47,896 nucleotides of DNA from Porticoccus sp. (GTDB lineage: Bacteria > Pseudomonadota > Gammaproteobacteria > Pseudomonadales > Porticoccaceae). Both the position numbers and the translations under genes were made by a program. The notes beneath the pieces were generated by a model, which had not been told where the DNA came from, did no database searches, and saw only the letters and a list, made by a program, of their open reading frames with translations. The first letter of the stretch is position 1. Each line of letters begins with the position of its first letter. The stretch spans positions 14,121-62,016 of the forward strand of contig NVUM01000003.1 in NCBI GenBank assembly GCA_002733125.1, written 5' to 3'. Below, in pieces: positions 36,848-45,480 of the stretch.

Positions 36848-38694
36848 TGAGCATGCTGCAAGCCCTGTCTGAATTTCATTTTCTCCGGCCGGGCTGGTTG
36901 CTGGTCATTCTGCCTGCGCTACTCACCAGCTGGTGGTTACACCGCTCCCAGATCAGGCGGGGCAACTGGCATCGGGTCATTGCCCCGGAACTGTTACCGC
37001 TGCTACTGGATGAATCCACCCATCAAAAACGGCGTTCACTGGTGGTGGTTTCACTCCTTGGCTGGATCATCGCCGCGCTTGCCATGGCAGGTCCCACCTG
37101 GGACCGGACACCCCTGCCAATCCACAAGCAGGAAAGTGCGCTGATTATCCTGTTTGATCTCTCCCCTTCCATGTTGTCACAGGATCAGAAACCCAACCGG
37201 CTTACCCGTGCACGGCTGAAACTGATCGAGTTGTTGCAGCAACGCAAAGAGGGGACAACCGGGTTGATCGCCTACGCTGACGATGCCTTTGTGGTCAGCC
37301 CGCTCACCGACGACGCCAACACCCTTGCAGCACTGGTTCCGGCTCTGGACCCCAATATCATGCCCGGTCCCGGCAGCCATGTTGAATCTGCCGTACAAAA
37401 AGCCATGGAACTGGCGCTCAATGCCGGAGCTACCAGAGCCGATATACTACTAATGACCGATGGTGTTGCCGAGCGCGCCCGGGATGAGCTGAGTAATATC
37501 TTTCGCGGCATGGGCGACTTTCGCCTCTCGGTGTTCGGTATTGGTACAGCAGAGGGGGCACCCATCCCCATTGGCGGCGGCGGATTTGCCAAGGACAGCA
37601 GCGGCTCTATCGTTGTGCCGCGTCTGGATGAACGGGGGCTCAAACAACTGGCAAACCGGCACGGCGGCCGCTACAGCGTCATCACGGCAGACAACACCGA
37701 TATCAACTATCTGCTGGAGGGCTTCGAAATCGGACCGAACGCTTCCACCCGTCAGCTTGAACGCAACTTTGATAGCTGGCATGACACGGGCTATTGGCTG
37801 GTGCTGCTGTTGTTACCGATACTGGTGCTGGCTTCACGTCGCGGCATAGTCCTTGCCTGCCTGATACTGACACCACTGTTTGGTCTACCCGTACCCGCCC
37901 ACGCCCTGAGCTGGGATGACCTTTGGCTGACACCTGACCAGCAGGCATTACGGGCTCTGCAGGAAGGTGATACCGCCACCGCGCAGGAAAAATTCAATCA
38001 CACGCAATGGAAAGCGGCCGCCGCTTACCGCAATGGTCAATACGACCGCGCGACCGAACTGTATCAGGGTGATTCAGCCATCGATCACTACAATCGCGGC
38101 AATGCACTGGCAAAAGACGGCAAGCTTGAAGAAGCCATTACCAGCTACAACCAGGCCCTGGCGCTGGCACCGGAAATGGGGGACGCCCAGTTTAATCGTG
38201 AACTGGTGGAACAACTCAAGCAGCAGCAACAGAATCAGCGGCAGGATCAGCCGAAACAAGATCCTACGGAAAAACCTGAAGATCAGCAAAATCAGCAACA
38301 GCCGGGCGAACAGGACCCCGAAGATGCCAATGACGGTTCTGACAATCCGTCCGGAAGCAATAACCAGAACAGCGCCGAGCCACCTGACCCTGAAGCAGAA
38401 GACGGGCAACAGGAAGGCGAACAATCACAGCCGGAAAGCCAGCCAGAACCCTCCGAACAGTCGACCGATCCGCAACCCTCTCCCGGTGATGGCGAGGAAA
38501 GTGGACAGCCATCACAGGGATCACTGCCGGAAATGAGTGAGGAAGAAAAACAGGCTATGGAGCAATGGCTGAGAAAAATCCCGGATGATCCCGGTGGCTT
38601 GCTGAGAGAAAAATTTCGCTATGAATCAAGAAAGCGTGAATTCGAGGAACGCCGTGGTATTAACCCGCCCGGCGACCAGGAACAGAGGTGGTAA
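36847..38694 (+). CDS. BatB-BatC fusion: vWA domain plus TPR and acidic low-complexity tail
   Basis: 615 residues. Membrane spans near 14-31 and 65-82, vWA domain with MIDAS DLSPS (104-108), a third span at about 317-333 and a fourth or signal-like stretch ending VPAHALSW. Then TPR repeats (about 370-450, with AIDHYNRGNALAKDGKLEEA), followed by about 110 residues almost wholly Gln, Glu, Pro, Asp, Asn and Ser (about 458-565), and a charged conserved end (MSEEEKQAMEQWLRKIPDDP). Many bacteria encode BatB (vWA) and BatC (TPR) separately; here they are one chain. The tail should be disordered. It shares one base with the upstream stop. Confidence 0.92.
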   Translation: MSMLQALSEFHFLRPGWLLVILPALLTSWWLHRSQIRRGNWHRVIAPELLPLLLDESTHQKRRSLVVVSLLGWIIAALAMAGPTWDRTPLPIHKQESALIILFDLSPSMLSQDQKPNRLTRARLKLIELLQQRKEGTTGLIAYADDAFVVSPLTDDANTLAALVPALDPNIMPGPGSHVESAVQKAMELALNAGATRADILLMTDGVAERARDELSNIFRGMGDFRLSVFGIGTAEGAPIPIGGGGFAKDSSGSIVVPRLDERGLKQLANRHGGRYSVITADNTDINYLLEGFEIGPNASTRQLERNFDSWHDTGYWLVLLLLPILVLASRRGIVLACLILTPLFGLPVPAHALSWDDLWLTPDQQALRALQEGDTATAQEKFNHTQWKAAAAYRNGQYDRATELYQGDSAIDHYNRGNALAKDGKLEEAITSYNQALALAPEMGDAQFNRELVEQLKQQQQNQRQDQPKQDPTEKPEDQQNQQQPGEQDPEDANDGSDNPSGSNNQNSAEPPDPEAEDGQQEGEQSQPESQPEPSEQSTDPQPSPGDGEESGQPSQGSLPEMSEEEKQAMEQWLRKIPDDPGGLLREKFRYESRKREFEERRGINPPGDQEQRW

Positions 38695-38700
38695 AAGTTG

Positions 38701-40413
38701 ATGAACGCTGATTGGGGTAGATCACTGCTATGTTACGTGTTTGTTCCGCTATTCCTGTTGCTGGGCAGCACCGGGGCCACTGCTGACAACTTGTCGGCGA
38801 CAGTGGACCGCAACCAGCTCAATCGTGGTGAAACTGTCGAGTTGCGGGTTCGATTCGACAGCCAGACATCTGGCGAGCCGGACTTTTCTGTCCTGGAGGA
38901 GGACTTTGAGATCCTCTCCCGTCGCCAGCAAAACCAGTTTTCACTGATCAATGGCACAGCGGTCTCCTACACTGAGTGGCTACTGGAGCTTCTGCCCAGA
39001 GAAACGGGGGAAATACTGATCCCGGAGCTTGATTTTAAAGGCGTAAACAGCGAGGCAATCACCCTGCAGGTGGAAGATAGCCGCCCAGCGGCGAGAAACA
39101 GGGAACCGATATTTGTTGAAACCGAGCTGGATAAAACCACTGCCTATGTTCAGGAACAGCTGTTGCTGACTTTGCGGATTTTCACGTCAGAACCTCTGCT
39201 CGGCCTCAGCAGCGATGGTTTATCAATAGACAATACCTCCATACTGCAACTGGCGGAAAACCAGTACCAGACCCGCGAAAATGGTGTGGTTTATCAGGTC
39301 AACGAAATCAAATACGTATTGTTCCCGGAGGCCAGTGGCGAACTGGTCATACCCCAGGTTCGTCTGAATACGGCTATTCCAGATCGCCGCGATCCTTTCT
39401 CGGGCTCCCTTTTCGGAAACCGGGGCAAGCGCGTCCTACTCTATTCGGACGAGCAAAGAGTGACTGTTCTGCCCCGCCCCGCCAACTCGGGCGGTGGTGG
39501 CTGGCTTCCCGCCAAGGGTCTCAGTCTCACCGAGCGTTGGAGCCGCTCACCCGATGAACTGGTGGCGGGGGAACCGATCACCCGTACCATCACACTGACC
39601 GCCCAGGAACTGGCAGCCACCCAATTGCCACCCCTGCAAATACCCGATGGCGATGGTTACAAAATCTACCCAGACCAGCCCCAGATGGATAACAGTGGCG
39701 ATAGCAGTGGTGTAATCGGTTCACGGGTGGAATCAATGGCCATTGTCCCATCCAGAGCCGGAACCATCACACTGCCCCCGATAACCGTCCAATGGTGGGA
39801 CACCGTCAGCCAGCAACCGAGGCAAACGGTCCTTGAACAACGCACGCTGACAGTGAAAGCCGCTGCAGGCCAGGAGCCGGACGTGACCGAAACGGATGAA
39901 AGCGACAACAGCAACGCAACCGAACCGATGGTTGCACCCGTGGTTGCTCAGGAGTCCGGCCTACTGATATGGATGTTGATCAGTGTGAACTTTGTGCTCC
40001 TGATCGCCGTCGCAGTACTGTTTCTGCTGTGGCGCAATAGCAGTCGTCAACCGGCATTGAAAGTCACCCCGGTAGAAACGGCGGATGAGTCCAAAGAAAC
40101 CACATTGTTTGCCGAACTACAACGGCAATCCAAAGGCGATAACCCACGGGCATTCCGTCATGCTCTGCTGCGCTGGGCAAGGGTATACTGGGACAGGCCC
40201 TTATTGACACTGCAGGATGTGGCCACCACAGCAAACAGTGACGCACTGGCCGCAACACTGGATGCGCTGGATCGTTCGCTCTACAGCGGCGTCGCCCAGG
40301 AGAATGTCAGCCTGCCGACAATCTTTGAGCAATTAAAACAGCTCAGAAAAAACCGAAAAGGCCTGGGCAAACAACAAAAAGGGACGCCACTGGCGCCGCT
40401 GTATGGCAAGTAA
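38701..40413 (+). CDS. BatD-like protein
   Basis: 570 residues. Signal peptide (about 7-28, ending ATADN), then a long beta-sandwich exterior: ATVDRNQLNRGETVELRVRF at the start is the BatD hallmark, and further immunoglobulin-like repeats run to about 400. A membrane span at about 418-438 (LLIWMLISVNFVLLIAVAVLFLL) and a cytoplasmic helical tail of about 120 residues follow. Last gene of the MoxR/Bat operon. The ATG at 38701 is preferred to the TTG just before it, with AGAGGTGG upstream. A short terminator-like hairpin overlaps its stop codon. Confidence 0.9.
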   Translation: MNADWGRSLLCYVFVPLFLLLGSTGATADNLSATVDRNQLNRGETVELRVRFDSQTSGEPDFSVLEEDFEILSRRQQNQFSLINGTAVSYTEWLLELLPRETGEILIPELDFKGVNSEAITLQVEDSRPAARNREPIFVETELDKTTAYVQEQLLLTLRIFTSEPLLGLSSDGLSIDNTSILQLAENQYQTRENGVVYQVNEIKYVLFPEASGELVIPQVRLNTAIPDRRDPFSGSLFGNRGKRVLLYSDEQRVTVLPRPANSGGGGWLPAKGLSLTERWSRSPDELVAGEPITRTITLTAQELAATQLPPLQIPDGDGYKIYPDQPQMDNSGDSSGVIGSRVESMAIVPSRAGTITLPPITVQWWDTVSQQPRQTVLEQRTLTVKAAAGQEPDVTETDESDNSNATEPMVAPVVAQESGLLIWMLISVNFVLLIAVAVLFLLWRNSSRQPALKVTPVETADESKETTLFAELQRQSKGDNPRAFRHALLRWARVYWDRPLLTLQDVATTANSDALAATLDALDRSLYSGVAQENVSLPTIFEQLKQLRKNRKGLGKQQKGTPLAPLYGK

Positions 40414-40433
40414 ACCGGCAGCGGTTTTCTGTT
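40412..40433 (+). terminator. Weak terminator-like hairpin after the BatD-like gene
   Basis: AAACCG-GCAG-CGGTTT followed by TTCTGTT on the plus strand. The stem is only 6 bp and begins within the stop codon. It could end the Bat operon, but the evidence is thin. Confidence 0.35.
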
Positions 40434-40468
40434 ACTGGGGGTCACGCCTGTAAAAAGTGCATTAAAAA

Positions 40469-40492
40469 GCACAAAATGCTGCTATTTTGTGC
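40469..40492. other. 9-bp stem-loop upstream of the ParA-type gene
   Basis: GCACAAAAT-GCTGCT-ATTTTGTGC. A second pairing is possible: AAAGTGC (40454-40460) with GCACTTT (40491-40497). The structure is A/T-rich and lies 154 bases before the parA ATG, so it may be a regulator site or the real end of the Bat transcript. The rest of the 232-base spacer shows nothing I can assign. Confidence 0.4.
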
Positions 40493-40645
40493 ACTTTCCC
40501 ACCCACTGATGGGCGCCGACCTACTGCGAGAGCCCAGAAGCTTCGCGTCGATCAAGGGATTCGATAAAATGACAATTTGGCATTTTTCATGCAGGATGCT
40601 TTACCGAAAAACCACCCATTTCAACGCTAGGCAAGGATCCAGAGT

Positions 40646-41440
40646 ATGCGTCGAGTTGTTTTCAATCAAAAAGGCGGTGTAGGCAAGTCCAGTATCACCT
40701 GCAATCTGGCGGCTATCGCTGCCAACAGTGGGAAACGGACACTGTTACTCGATCTAGATCCACAGGGCAACTCTACCCAGTATCTACTGGGTGAAAACCC
40801 TGATACGACCAACACCATTGCCGATTACTTTTCTCAGACTCTGTCTTTTAACCTCTCACCGAAGAAACCGGCTGAATTTATCACTGAAACCCCCTTTGCC
40901 AATCTGTCGATCATGGCGTCAGACCCCGAACTGGAAGAGATCGAACAAAAACTGGAATCCCGCCACAAAATTTACAAGTTGCGTGACTTGCTAAACAAGC
41001 TGGAACCGCACTTTGATCAGGTGTTTATAGACACGGCACCGGCAATGAACTTTTATACCACCTCAGCACTGGTGAGTGCCGACCGGGTATTGATCCCCTT
41101 CGATTGCGATGCATTTTCACGACATGCGCTGTACAACATTCTGCATGTCATTGGCGAAATTCGGGATGATCACAATGAAGGCCTGCTGATCGAAGGAATT
41201 ATCGCCAATCAGTTTCAGCCGAGAGCCAATTTGCCGACACAAATCATCAATGAGCTGATTGCAGAGAAGCACCCGGTACTGCCAATTTATCTGAACCAGT
41301 CGGTAAAAATGCGCGAATCGCATCAGGCGGGGAAACCGCTGATTCACTTTGCGCCCAGTCACCCGCTGACCCAGCAGTTCCTGGCACTTCATGAGCATTT
41401 GAACAACAAAAAGCGGCCAAAAAAACCCGCGGCCAGGTAA
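40646..41440 (+). CDS. Orphan ParA-family (MinD/ParA) ATPase
   Basis: 264 residues. Deviant Walker A KGGVGKS (9-15), Walker A' LLLDLDPQGNST (33-44), and Walker B QVFIDTAPAM. No N-terminal DNA-binding extension and no adjacent ParB-like gene, so this is not a standard chromosome or plasmid partition pair. Solitary ParA ATPases position various cargoes; none can be named here. The very basic tail (NNKKRPKKPAAR) may bind DNA. The gene begins MRRVVFNQKGGVGKS. A two-way hairpin follows 50 bases after its stop. Confidence 0.9.
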   Translation: MRRVVFNQKGGVGKSSITCNLAAIAANSGKRTLLLDLDPQGNSTQYLLGENPDTTNTIADYFSQTLSFNLSPKKPAEFITETPFANLSIMASDPELEEIEQKLESRHKIYKLRDLLNKLEPHFDQVFIDTAPAMNFYTTSALVSADRVLIPFDCDAFSRHALYNILHVIGEIRDDHNEGLLIEGIIANQFQPRANLPTQIINELIAEKHPVLPIYLNQSVKMRESHQAGKPLIHFAPSHPLTQQFLALHEHLNNKKRPKKPAAR

Positions 41441-41481
41441 TCAACTCAAAGGGGACATTCAGAGCCGTTCTGAATAGAGGG

Positions 41482-41508
41482 TAAAAAAAGGAGAGCCAGA
41501 GGCTCTCC
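41482..41508 (-). terminator. Strong intrinsic terminator of the pepN transcript
   Basis: On the minus strand: GGAGAGCC-TCT-GGCTCTCC followed by seven T. An 8-bp GC-rich stem with a 3-base loop and T run is a textbook Rho-independent terminator. On the plus strand the same stem may help end the ParA gene transcript but lacks a T run there. Confidence 0.85.
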
Positions 41509-41514
41509 TAAATA

Positions 41515-41682
41515 TTAACGATGAAAAACCCCTTCAACAGGGGTTGCTGTCACTTCGAAGATACGCCTGTTTGGCACATCTACCCGGCCAGTGTCTGCTT
41601 GTTCATCGTCCTTGTCATTGACCCGCATCAAGTCAACAGAGTACAGCGATCCCTCAAAGACTCTTCGAAGCGATCTCATACG
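41515..41682 (-). CDS. Possible small protein between pepN and its terminator
   Basis: 55 codons from the ATG at 41682, overlapping the last 29 bases of pepN in another frame. The product is hydrophilic, Arg- and Asp-rich, beginning MRSLRRVFEGSLYSVDL and ending VEGVFHR. The stop lies only 6 bases before the strong terminator stem, which is where a real last gene would end. Against it: only a weak GGGAT upstream, several rare Arg codons, and a hairpin inside its 3' end. I recognise no family. Confidence 0.25.
   Translation of the reverse strand, partial: RMRSLRRVFEGSLYSVDLMRVNDKDDEQADTGRVDVPNRRIFEVTATPVEGVFHR
41523..41545 (-). terminator. Second, upstream hairpin on the pepN transcript
   Basis: Minus strand AACCCC-TGTTGAA-GGGGTT followed by TTT. 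Together with the stronger stem at 41482-41508 it forms a tandem pair. It would also fall inside the possible small gene at 41515. Confidence 0.45.
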
Positions 41683-44293
41683 TATCCCGAGACAAGCCAG
41701 GCGCTGCCAGCACACGGGAAAGTTGCTCCTGCATCAGTGACTGGGCCGACAGGTCATAGCGTCGCCACTTGGTCAGCGGCGTCAGTTGACGGGAAGCGAT
41801 CTGCGGATTCAGCTTGTCCAATGCCAGCACATTATCAGCCAGGAACTGGTAGCCAGCGCCATCCTGCCGATGAAAGTTAACCGGGTTGCTGTTACAGAAT
41901 ACACCCACCAGCGCACGCACCTTGTTGGGGTTATGGAAGTCAAATGCAGGGTGGTGCATGAGTTTTTTCACCCGTTCCAGGCCACCCGGACGCATACAGG
42001 AAGCCTGTACCTGAAACCACTGGTTCAGCACCAGCGGCTCCTGTTGCCAATCCTGGTAGAATTTGTCCAGCGCCTTCTCTGCCAGCGTCACCGCCGCGTC
42101 CCGCGGGTCATTAACCAGTGCGGACAATGCTGCCAACCGGTCGGTCATGTTGTCCGCAGCCATAAACTGGTCATGGGCCAGTGACAGGGAATCCTCGACG
42201 CCGCTGTTCAACAGGTAGCGCAGGGAAAGGTTTTTCAGACTCCGCCGCGCCATGGCAACACCGGAAAGCTCATATTGTGGCTGCACGTTATCCAGATAGG
42301 CTTTACGCCAAGCGGGCGCCAGGGTTTTTCCCAACTCACCACAGACAAAGCGACGAACCTGATGAATGGCTTCCACATCAATAACGTCGGATAACTCTGC
42401 CAGCAGAAACTCAGTAGGCAGGGTCAACACCAGTGCCTGCATGGCCTGATCAGCCTCGGTTTCATCCAGCACCTTGGCAAAGGCCTCTGGCAAACGGCTA
42501 TCCAGCTGCAGTGGTTCACCGGTACGAAAATCTTTAATCAACGACTGCATTAACGCGATGGAGAGCCGCTGACCGGCATCCCAGCGGTTAAAACCATCGC
42601 TGTCATGGGCCATTAAAAAACCCAGCTCATCAAAACTATAGGGATAATTCAGTTTTACAGGGGCCGAAAAATTGCGCAGCAGAGATGGCACCGGTCGACA
42701 ATCGATGTGCTCAAAAACCACCGTCTGCTCGGTTTCGGTAATTTCCACAACCCGACTGGTTTCACCCGCCGGACTCAGTGGCAAATCCCCCGCTTCTGTC
42801 ACCAACCCCACCGTCACTGGAATATGGAAAGGCTGTTTGTTCTGGCTCTCGGGAGTGGACGGACAGCTCTGTGAAAAATGTAATCTGAACTGTCGCTGCT
42901 GTTCATCGTAATCACTGGTGACAGTCAGGCGAGGCGTGCCGGCCTGGCGGTACCAGTTCATGAATTGGCTGAAATCCCTGCCACTGACCTCGGCCATGGC
43001 GGCCACAAAATCTTCGATGGTGACAGCCTGGCCATCGTGGCGCTCAAAGTAGAGATCAGAGCCGCAGCGGAACAATTCCGGACCCAGCAGCGTATGAATC
43101 ATACGCACCACTTCAGCCCCTTTCTCATAAATGGTGGCCGTGTAGAAGTTGGAGATCTCCATATAGGATGCGGGCTGCACCGGGTGGGCTGTGGGGCCTC
43201 CATCTTCGGCAAACTGTACCGTGCGGAGCATGGTGACATTTTCGACCCGCTTGACCACCGGGGAACCCATGTCTGCAGAGAACTGTGAATCGCGGAACAC
43301 GGTAAAGCCCTCTTTCAGGCTAAGCTGAAACCAGTCCCGGCAGGTAACACGATTACCGGACCAGTTGTGAAAGTACTCGTGTGCCACCACAGCCTCTACC
43401 CGATTGAAGCCATCATCGGTGGTGGTGGCCTGATGGGCCAGCACACAGGAGGTATTGAAGATGTTGAGGCCCTTGTTTTCCATGGCCCCCATATTGAAAT
43501 CGTCCACCGCCACGATCATATAGAGATCGAGATCGTACTCGCGACCATAGACCTCTTCATCCCAGCGCATGGCGTTTTTCAGGGAGGTCATGGCGTGATC
43601 ACATTTCTCCAGATCCTTGGCTTCCACATAGAGTTGCAGCACCACGTTACGGCCACTGCAGGTGGTGAAATTGTCTTCTACCACCGACAATTCACCAGCC
43701 ACCAGCGCAAACAGGTAGGCGGGCTTGAGAAAGGGATCGTGCCAGGTTGCCCAGTGGCGGCCATCGGGTAGCTCGCCGGTTTCCATTAGATTGCCGTTAG
43801 ACAGCAAGACCGGACATTCGGCCTGGTCGGCCACCACCGTCGTGGTAAATTCCGACATCACATCGGGGCGATCCAGATAGTAGGTGATACCCCGGAAACC
43901 TTCTGCTTCACACTGGGTGCAGTAGATGGTGCGGGATTTGAACAACCCCTCCAGGGACGAATTTTCCTTCGGACGAATAACCACTTCCGAGGTCAGGGTG
44001 AACTGATCGGGCACCTCGTGAATCAACAACTCGTCTGCCGTCGCACTGAACTGCTCGGGAGTCAACGGCTTTCCGTCGATACTCAGAGATTGCAGCGACA
44101 GACCCTGACCATCCAGCACCAGGCTGGTTTCCAGGTCACTGGTATCCGGGTTGCGCCGCATTTCCAGGGTGGCCAGGACAACGGTGTCATTCTGGCGGAT
44201 TTCTACCCGCAACGCCGTTTTATCGATCAGATAGCGTGGGGCCCTGTAATCTTTCAGGTAAATATTGCCCGGCTGGGCATCTCTCATCATCAT
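41654..44293 (-). CDS. pepN: Aminopeptidase N
   Basis: Cytoplasmic M1-family zinc aminopeptidase. 879 residues. The N-terminal beta domain (YLKDYRAPRYLIDKTAL) is typical of bacterial PepN. The exopeptidase motif GAMENKGLN is at about 267, the zinc site HEYFHNW at about 304-310, and the distal Glu lies in LKEGFTVFRD. The C-terminal helical domain is complete (ALMQSLIKDFRTG, TPLTKWRRYD). Three Met codons follow a TTG at the start; the ATG at 44293 is used here. The ribosome site is weak. It starts 2 bases after the DUF2797 stop and is the last gene of the yeaC-DUF2797-pepN transcript. Confidence 0.97.
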   Translation of the reverse strand: MMMRDAQPGNIYLKDYRAPRYLIDKTALRVEIRQNDTVVLATLEMRRNPDTSDLETSLVLDGQGLSLQSLSIDGKPLTPEQFSATADELLIHEVPDQFTLTSEVVIRPKENSSLEGLFKSRTIYCTQCEAEGFRGITYYLDRPDVMSEFTTTVVADQAECPVLLSNGNLMETGELPDGRHWATWHDPFLKPAYLFALVAGELSVVEDNFTTCSGRNVVLQLYVEAKDLEKCDHAMTSLKNAMRWDEEVYGREYDLDLYMIVAVDDFNMGAMENKGLNIFNTSCVLAHQATTTDDGFNRVEAVVAHEYFHNWSGNRVTCRDWFQLSLKEGFTVFRDSQFSADMGSPVVKRVENVTMLRTVQFAEDGGPTAHPVQPASYMEISNFYTATIYEKGAEVVRMIHTLLGPELFRCGSDLYFERHDGQAVTIEDFVAAMAEVSGRDFSQFMNWYRQAGTPRLTVTSDYDEQQRQFRLHFSQSCPSTPESQNKQPFHIPVTVGLVTEAGDLPLSPAGETSRVVEITETEQTVVFEHIDCRPVPSLLRNFSAPVKLNYPYSFDELGFLMAHDSDGFNRWDAGQRLSIALMQSLIKDFRTGEPLQLDSRLPEAFAKVLDETEADQAMQALVLTLPTEFLLAELSDVIDVEAIHQVRRFVCGELGKTLAPAWRKAYLDNVQPQYELSGVAMARRSLKNLSLRYLLNSGVEDSLSLAHDQFMAADNMTDRLAALSALVNDPRDAAVTLAEKALDKFYQDWQQEPLVLNQWFQVQASCMRPGGLERVKKLMHHPAFDFHNPNKVRALVGVFCNSNPVNFHRQDGAGYQFLADNVLALDKLNPQIASRQLTPLTKWRRYDLSAQSLMQEQLSRVLAAPGLSRDTYEIASKSL

Positions 44294-44295
44294 AA

Positions 44296-45123
44296 TCAAT
44301 GGGTCACTTCTACATGGTAGGCTGTGTATTTGCGAATATTGATGACCCCGCTGTCAAAAATCAGATATTGGCCTTTTATACCCAGCAGGGTTCCCTCTAA
44401 CGAGGGCACCTTATCCAGATTGAAACTGGTCACTTTCGTGGGGTACTCCAGCACCGGGTAATCAATATTCATGGGGGCCACATCATCGAGCCGCTGGAGG
44501 GCCTGAAGACCGAAACGGTCTTCCAGAGCGGTCAGCTGTTTTTCAGTTCGGTCGAACAGTGCATCCCGGATAGTCGGCAGGTCGGCGGGAACAATCTCGC
44601 CCTTCAGCATGGTTCGCCAGTTAGTCTTGTCTGCCACATACTGACGCAAAATATCCTCCACCAGGCCGGATTGCTGACGGGTCTTCACTCGCATGATAGG
44701 CAGTGCCTGCAAGGCTCCCTGATCAATCCAGCGGGTCGGCAGCTGGCTCTCGCGGGTAATGCCAACTTTCACCCCGGATGAATTGGCCAGGTAGACAATA
44801 TGATCCACCATACAATGTTGTTCACCCCATTCCGGCTCCCGGCAGGTGCCCTCGAAATAATGGCATTTTTCCGGGCTGACAATGCAGGTATCACACTGCG
44901 CCAGTTTCGTAAAACACGGATAGCAGTAGCCCTGACTGAAACTCTTGTTACTGCGCCGGCCACAATGAATACAGTGAATTGTACCGCTGTACTGAATACG
45001 TAGGCATTCACCAAGCAGATCGTTCAACGGCAGGCACTCGTTATCCAGCGGTAAACTGTACTGCACCGGGCCGTCCGCCAGAGCTACCCGCATTTTCTTG
45101 AGGTGTCCCGAATAATCAGGCAT
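44296..45123 (-). CDS. DUF2797 zinc-binding, GIY-YIG-like protein
   Basis: 275 residues. The N-terminal half is Cys-rich: CIHC (51-54), then CYPC, CDTC and CHYF/C spacing typical of zinc sites (at least eight Cys between about 51 and 103). Next comes HIVYLANSSGVKVGITRESQLPTRWIDQGA (about 108-137), whose pattern VYL...VKVGIT...RWxxQGA resembles a GIY-YIG nuclease core, though the canonical GIY and YIG tripeptides are not literal. DUF2797 is known from genomes but I know of no assigned function. It sits between yeaC (3-base gap) and pepN (2 bases). A nucleic-acid role is inference. Confidence 0.85.
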   Translation of the reverse strand: MPDYSGHLKKMRVALADGPVQYSLPLDNECLPLNDLLGECLRIQYSGTIHCIHCGRRSNKSFSQGYCYPCFTKLAQCDTCIVSPEKCHYFEGTCREPEWGEQHCMVDHIVYLANSSGVKVGITRESQLPTRWIDQGALQALPIMRVKTRQQSGLVEDILRQYVADKTNWRTMLKGEIVPADLPTIRDALFDRTEKQLTALEDRFGLQALQRLDDVAPMNIDYPVLEYPTKVTSFNLDKVPSLEGTLLGIKGQYLIFDSGVINIRKYTAYHVEVTH

Positions 45124-45126
45124 TAA

Positions 45127-45399
45127 TTACGACTGCCATTTGAGGGGCTGCGGGTCATCGCTGTGATCAGGCCGCTTATTGGTGTCACAGGGTTCAGGTT
45201 TTTTCTTGGGCGGAATATAGCCAACGCGCTGGTCTTCAGGTGTGTGGCGGAGATCATAGGCAATAATTGCCTGCATACTGTGTTCCCGCTGAGCTGCGGT
45301 AAGCTTTCTGCCATCGGGCCATTTGCCCCGTTCCACAGCCAGCTTGAGACTTTCGTAAATATCGGGGGTGATGGAATCGATCAGTTGCTGAAAATCCAT
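45127..45399 (-). CDS. yeaC: YeaC-like (DUF1315) protein
   Basis: 90-residue cytoplasmic protein of the DUF1315 family. MDFQQLIDSITPDIYESLKLAVERGKWPDGRKLTAAQRE is the conserved domain (about 1-65), and GYIPPKKKPEPC is the usual end before a variable hydrophilic tail. Function unknown. Strong ribosome site GAGGTAAACC before the ATG. It is the first gene of the yeaC-DUF2797-pepN operon, the same order I recall in Pseudomonas (PA3085-PA3083). 81 bases separate it from glpG, without visible terminator. Confidence 0.92.
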   Translation of the reverse strand: MDFQQLIDSITPDIYESLKLAVERGKWPDGRKLTAAQREHSMQAIIAYDLRHTPEDQRVGYIPPKKKPEPCDTNKRPDHSDDPQPLKWQS

Positions 45400-45480
45400 G
45401 GTTTACCTCTGTGACAACTCGGTAGCCGCTGTCACCCAACCACTACCTTAAAGATTTATGTCTGTGCAAAATTATACCAG

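Noticed and set aside
38220-38540. Gln/Glu/Pro-rich repeats as a DNA repeat array
   Set aside because: The bias is at the protein level within an open frame. The DNA shows no regular unit or spacing.
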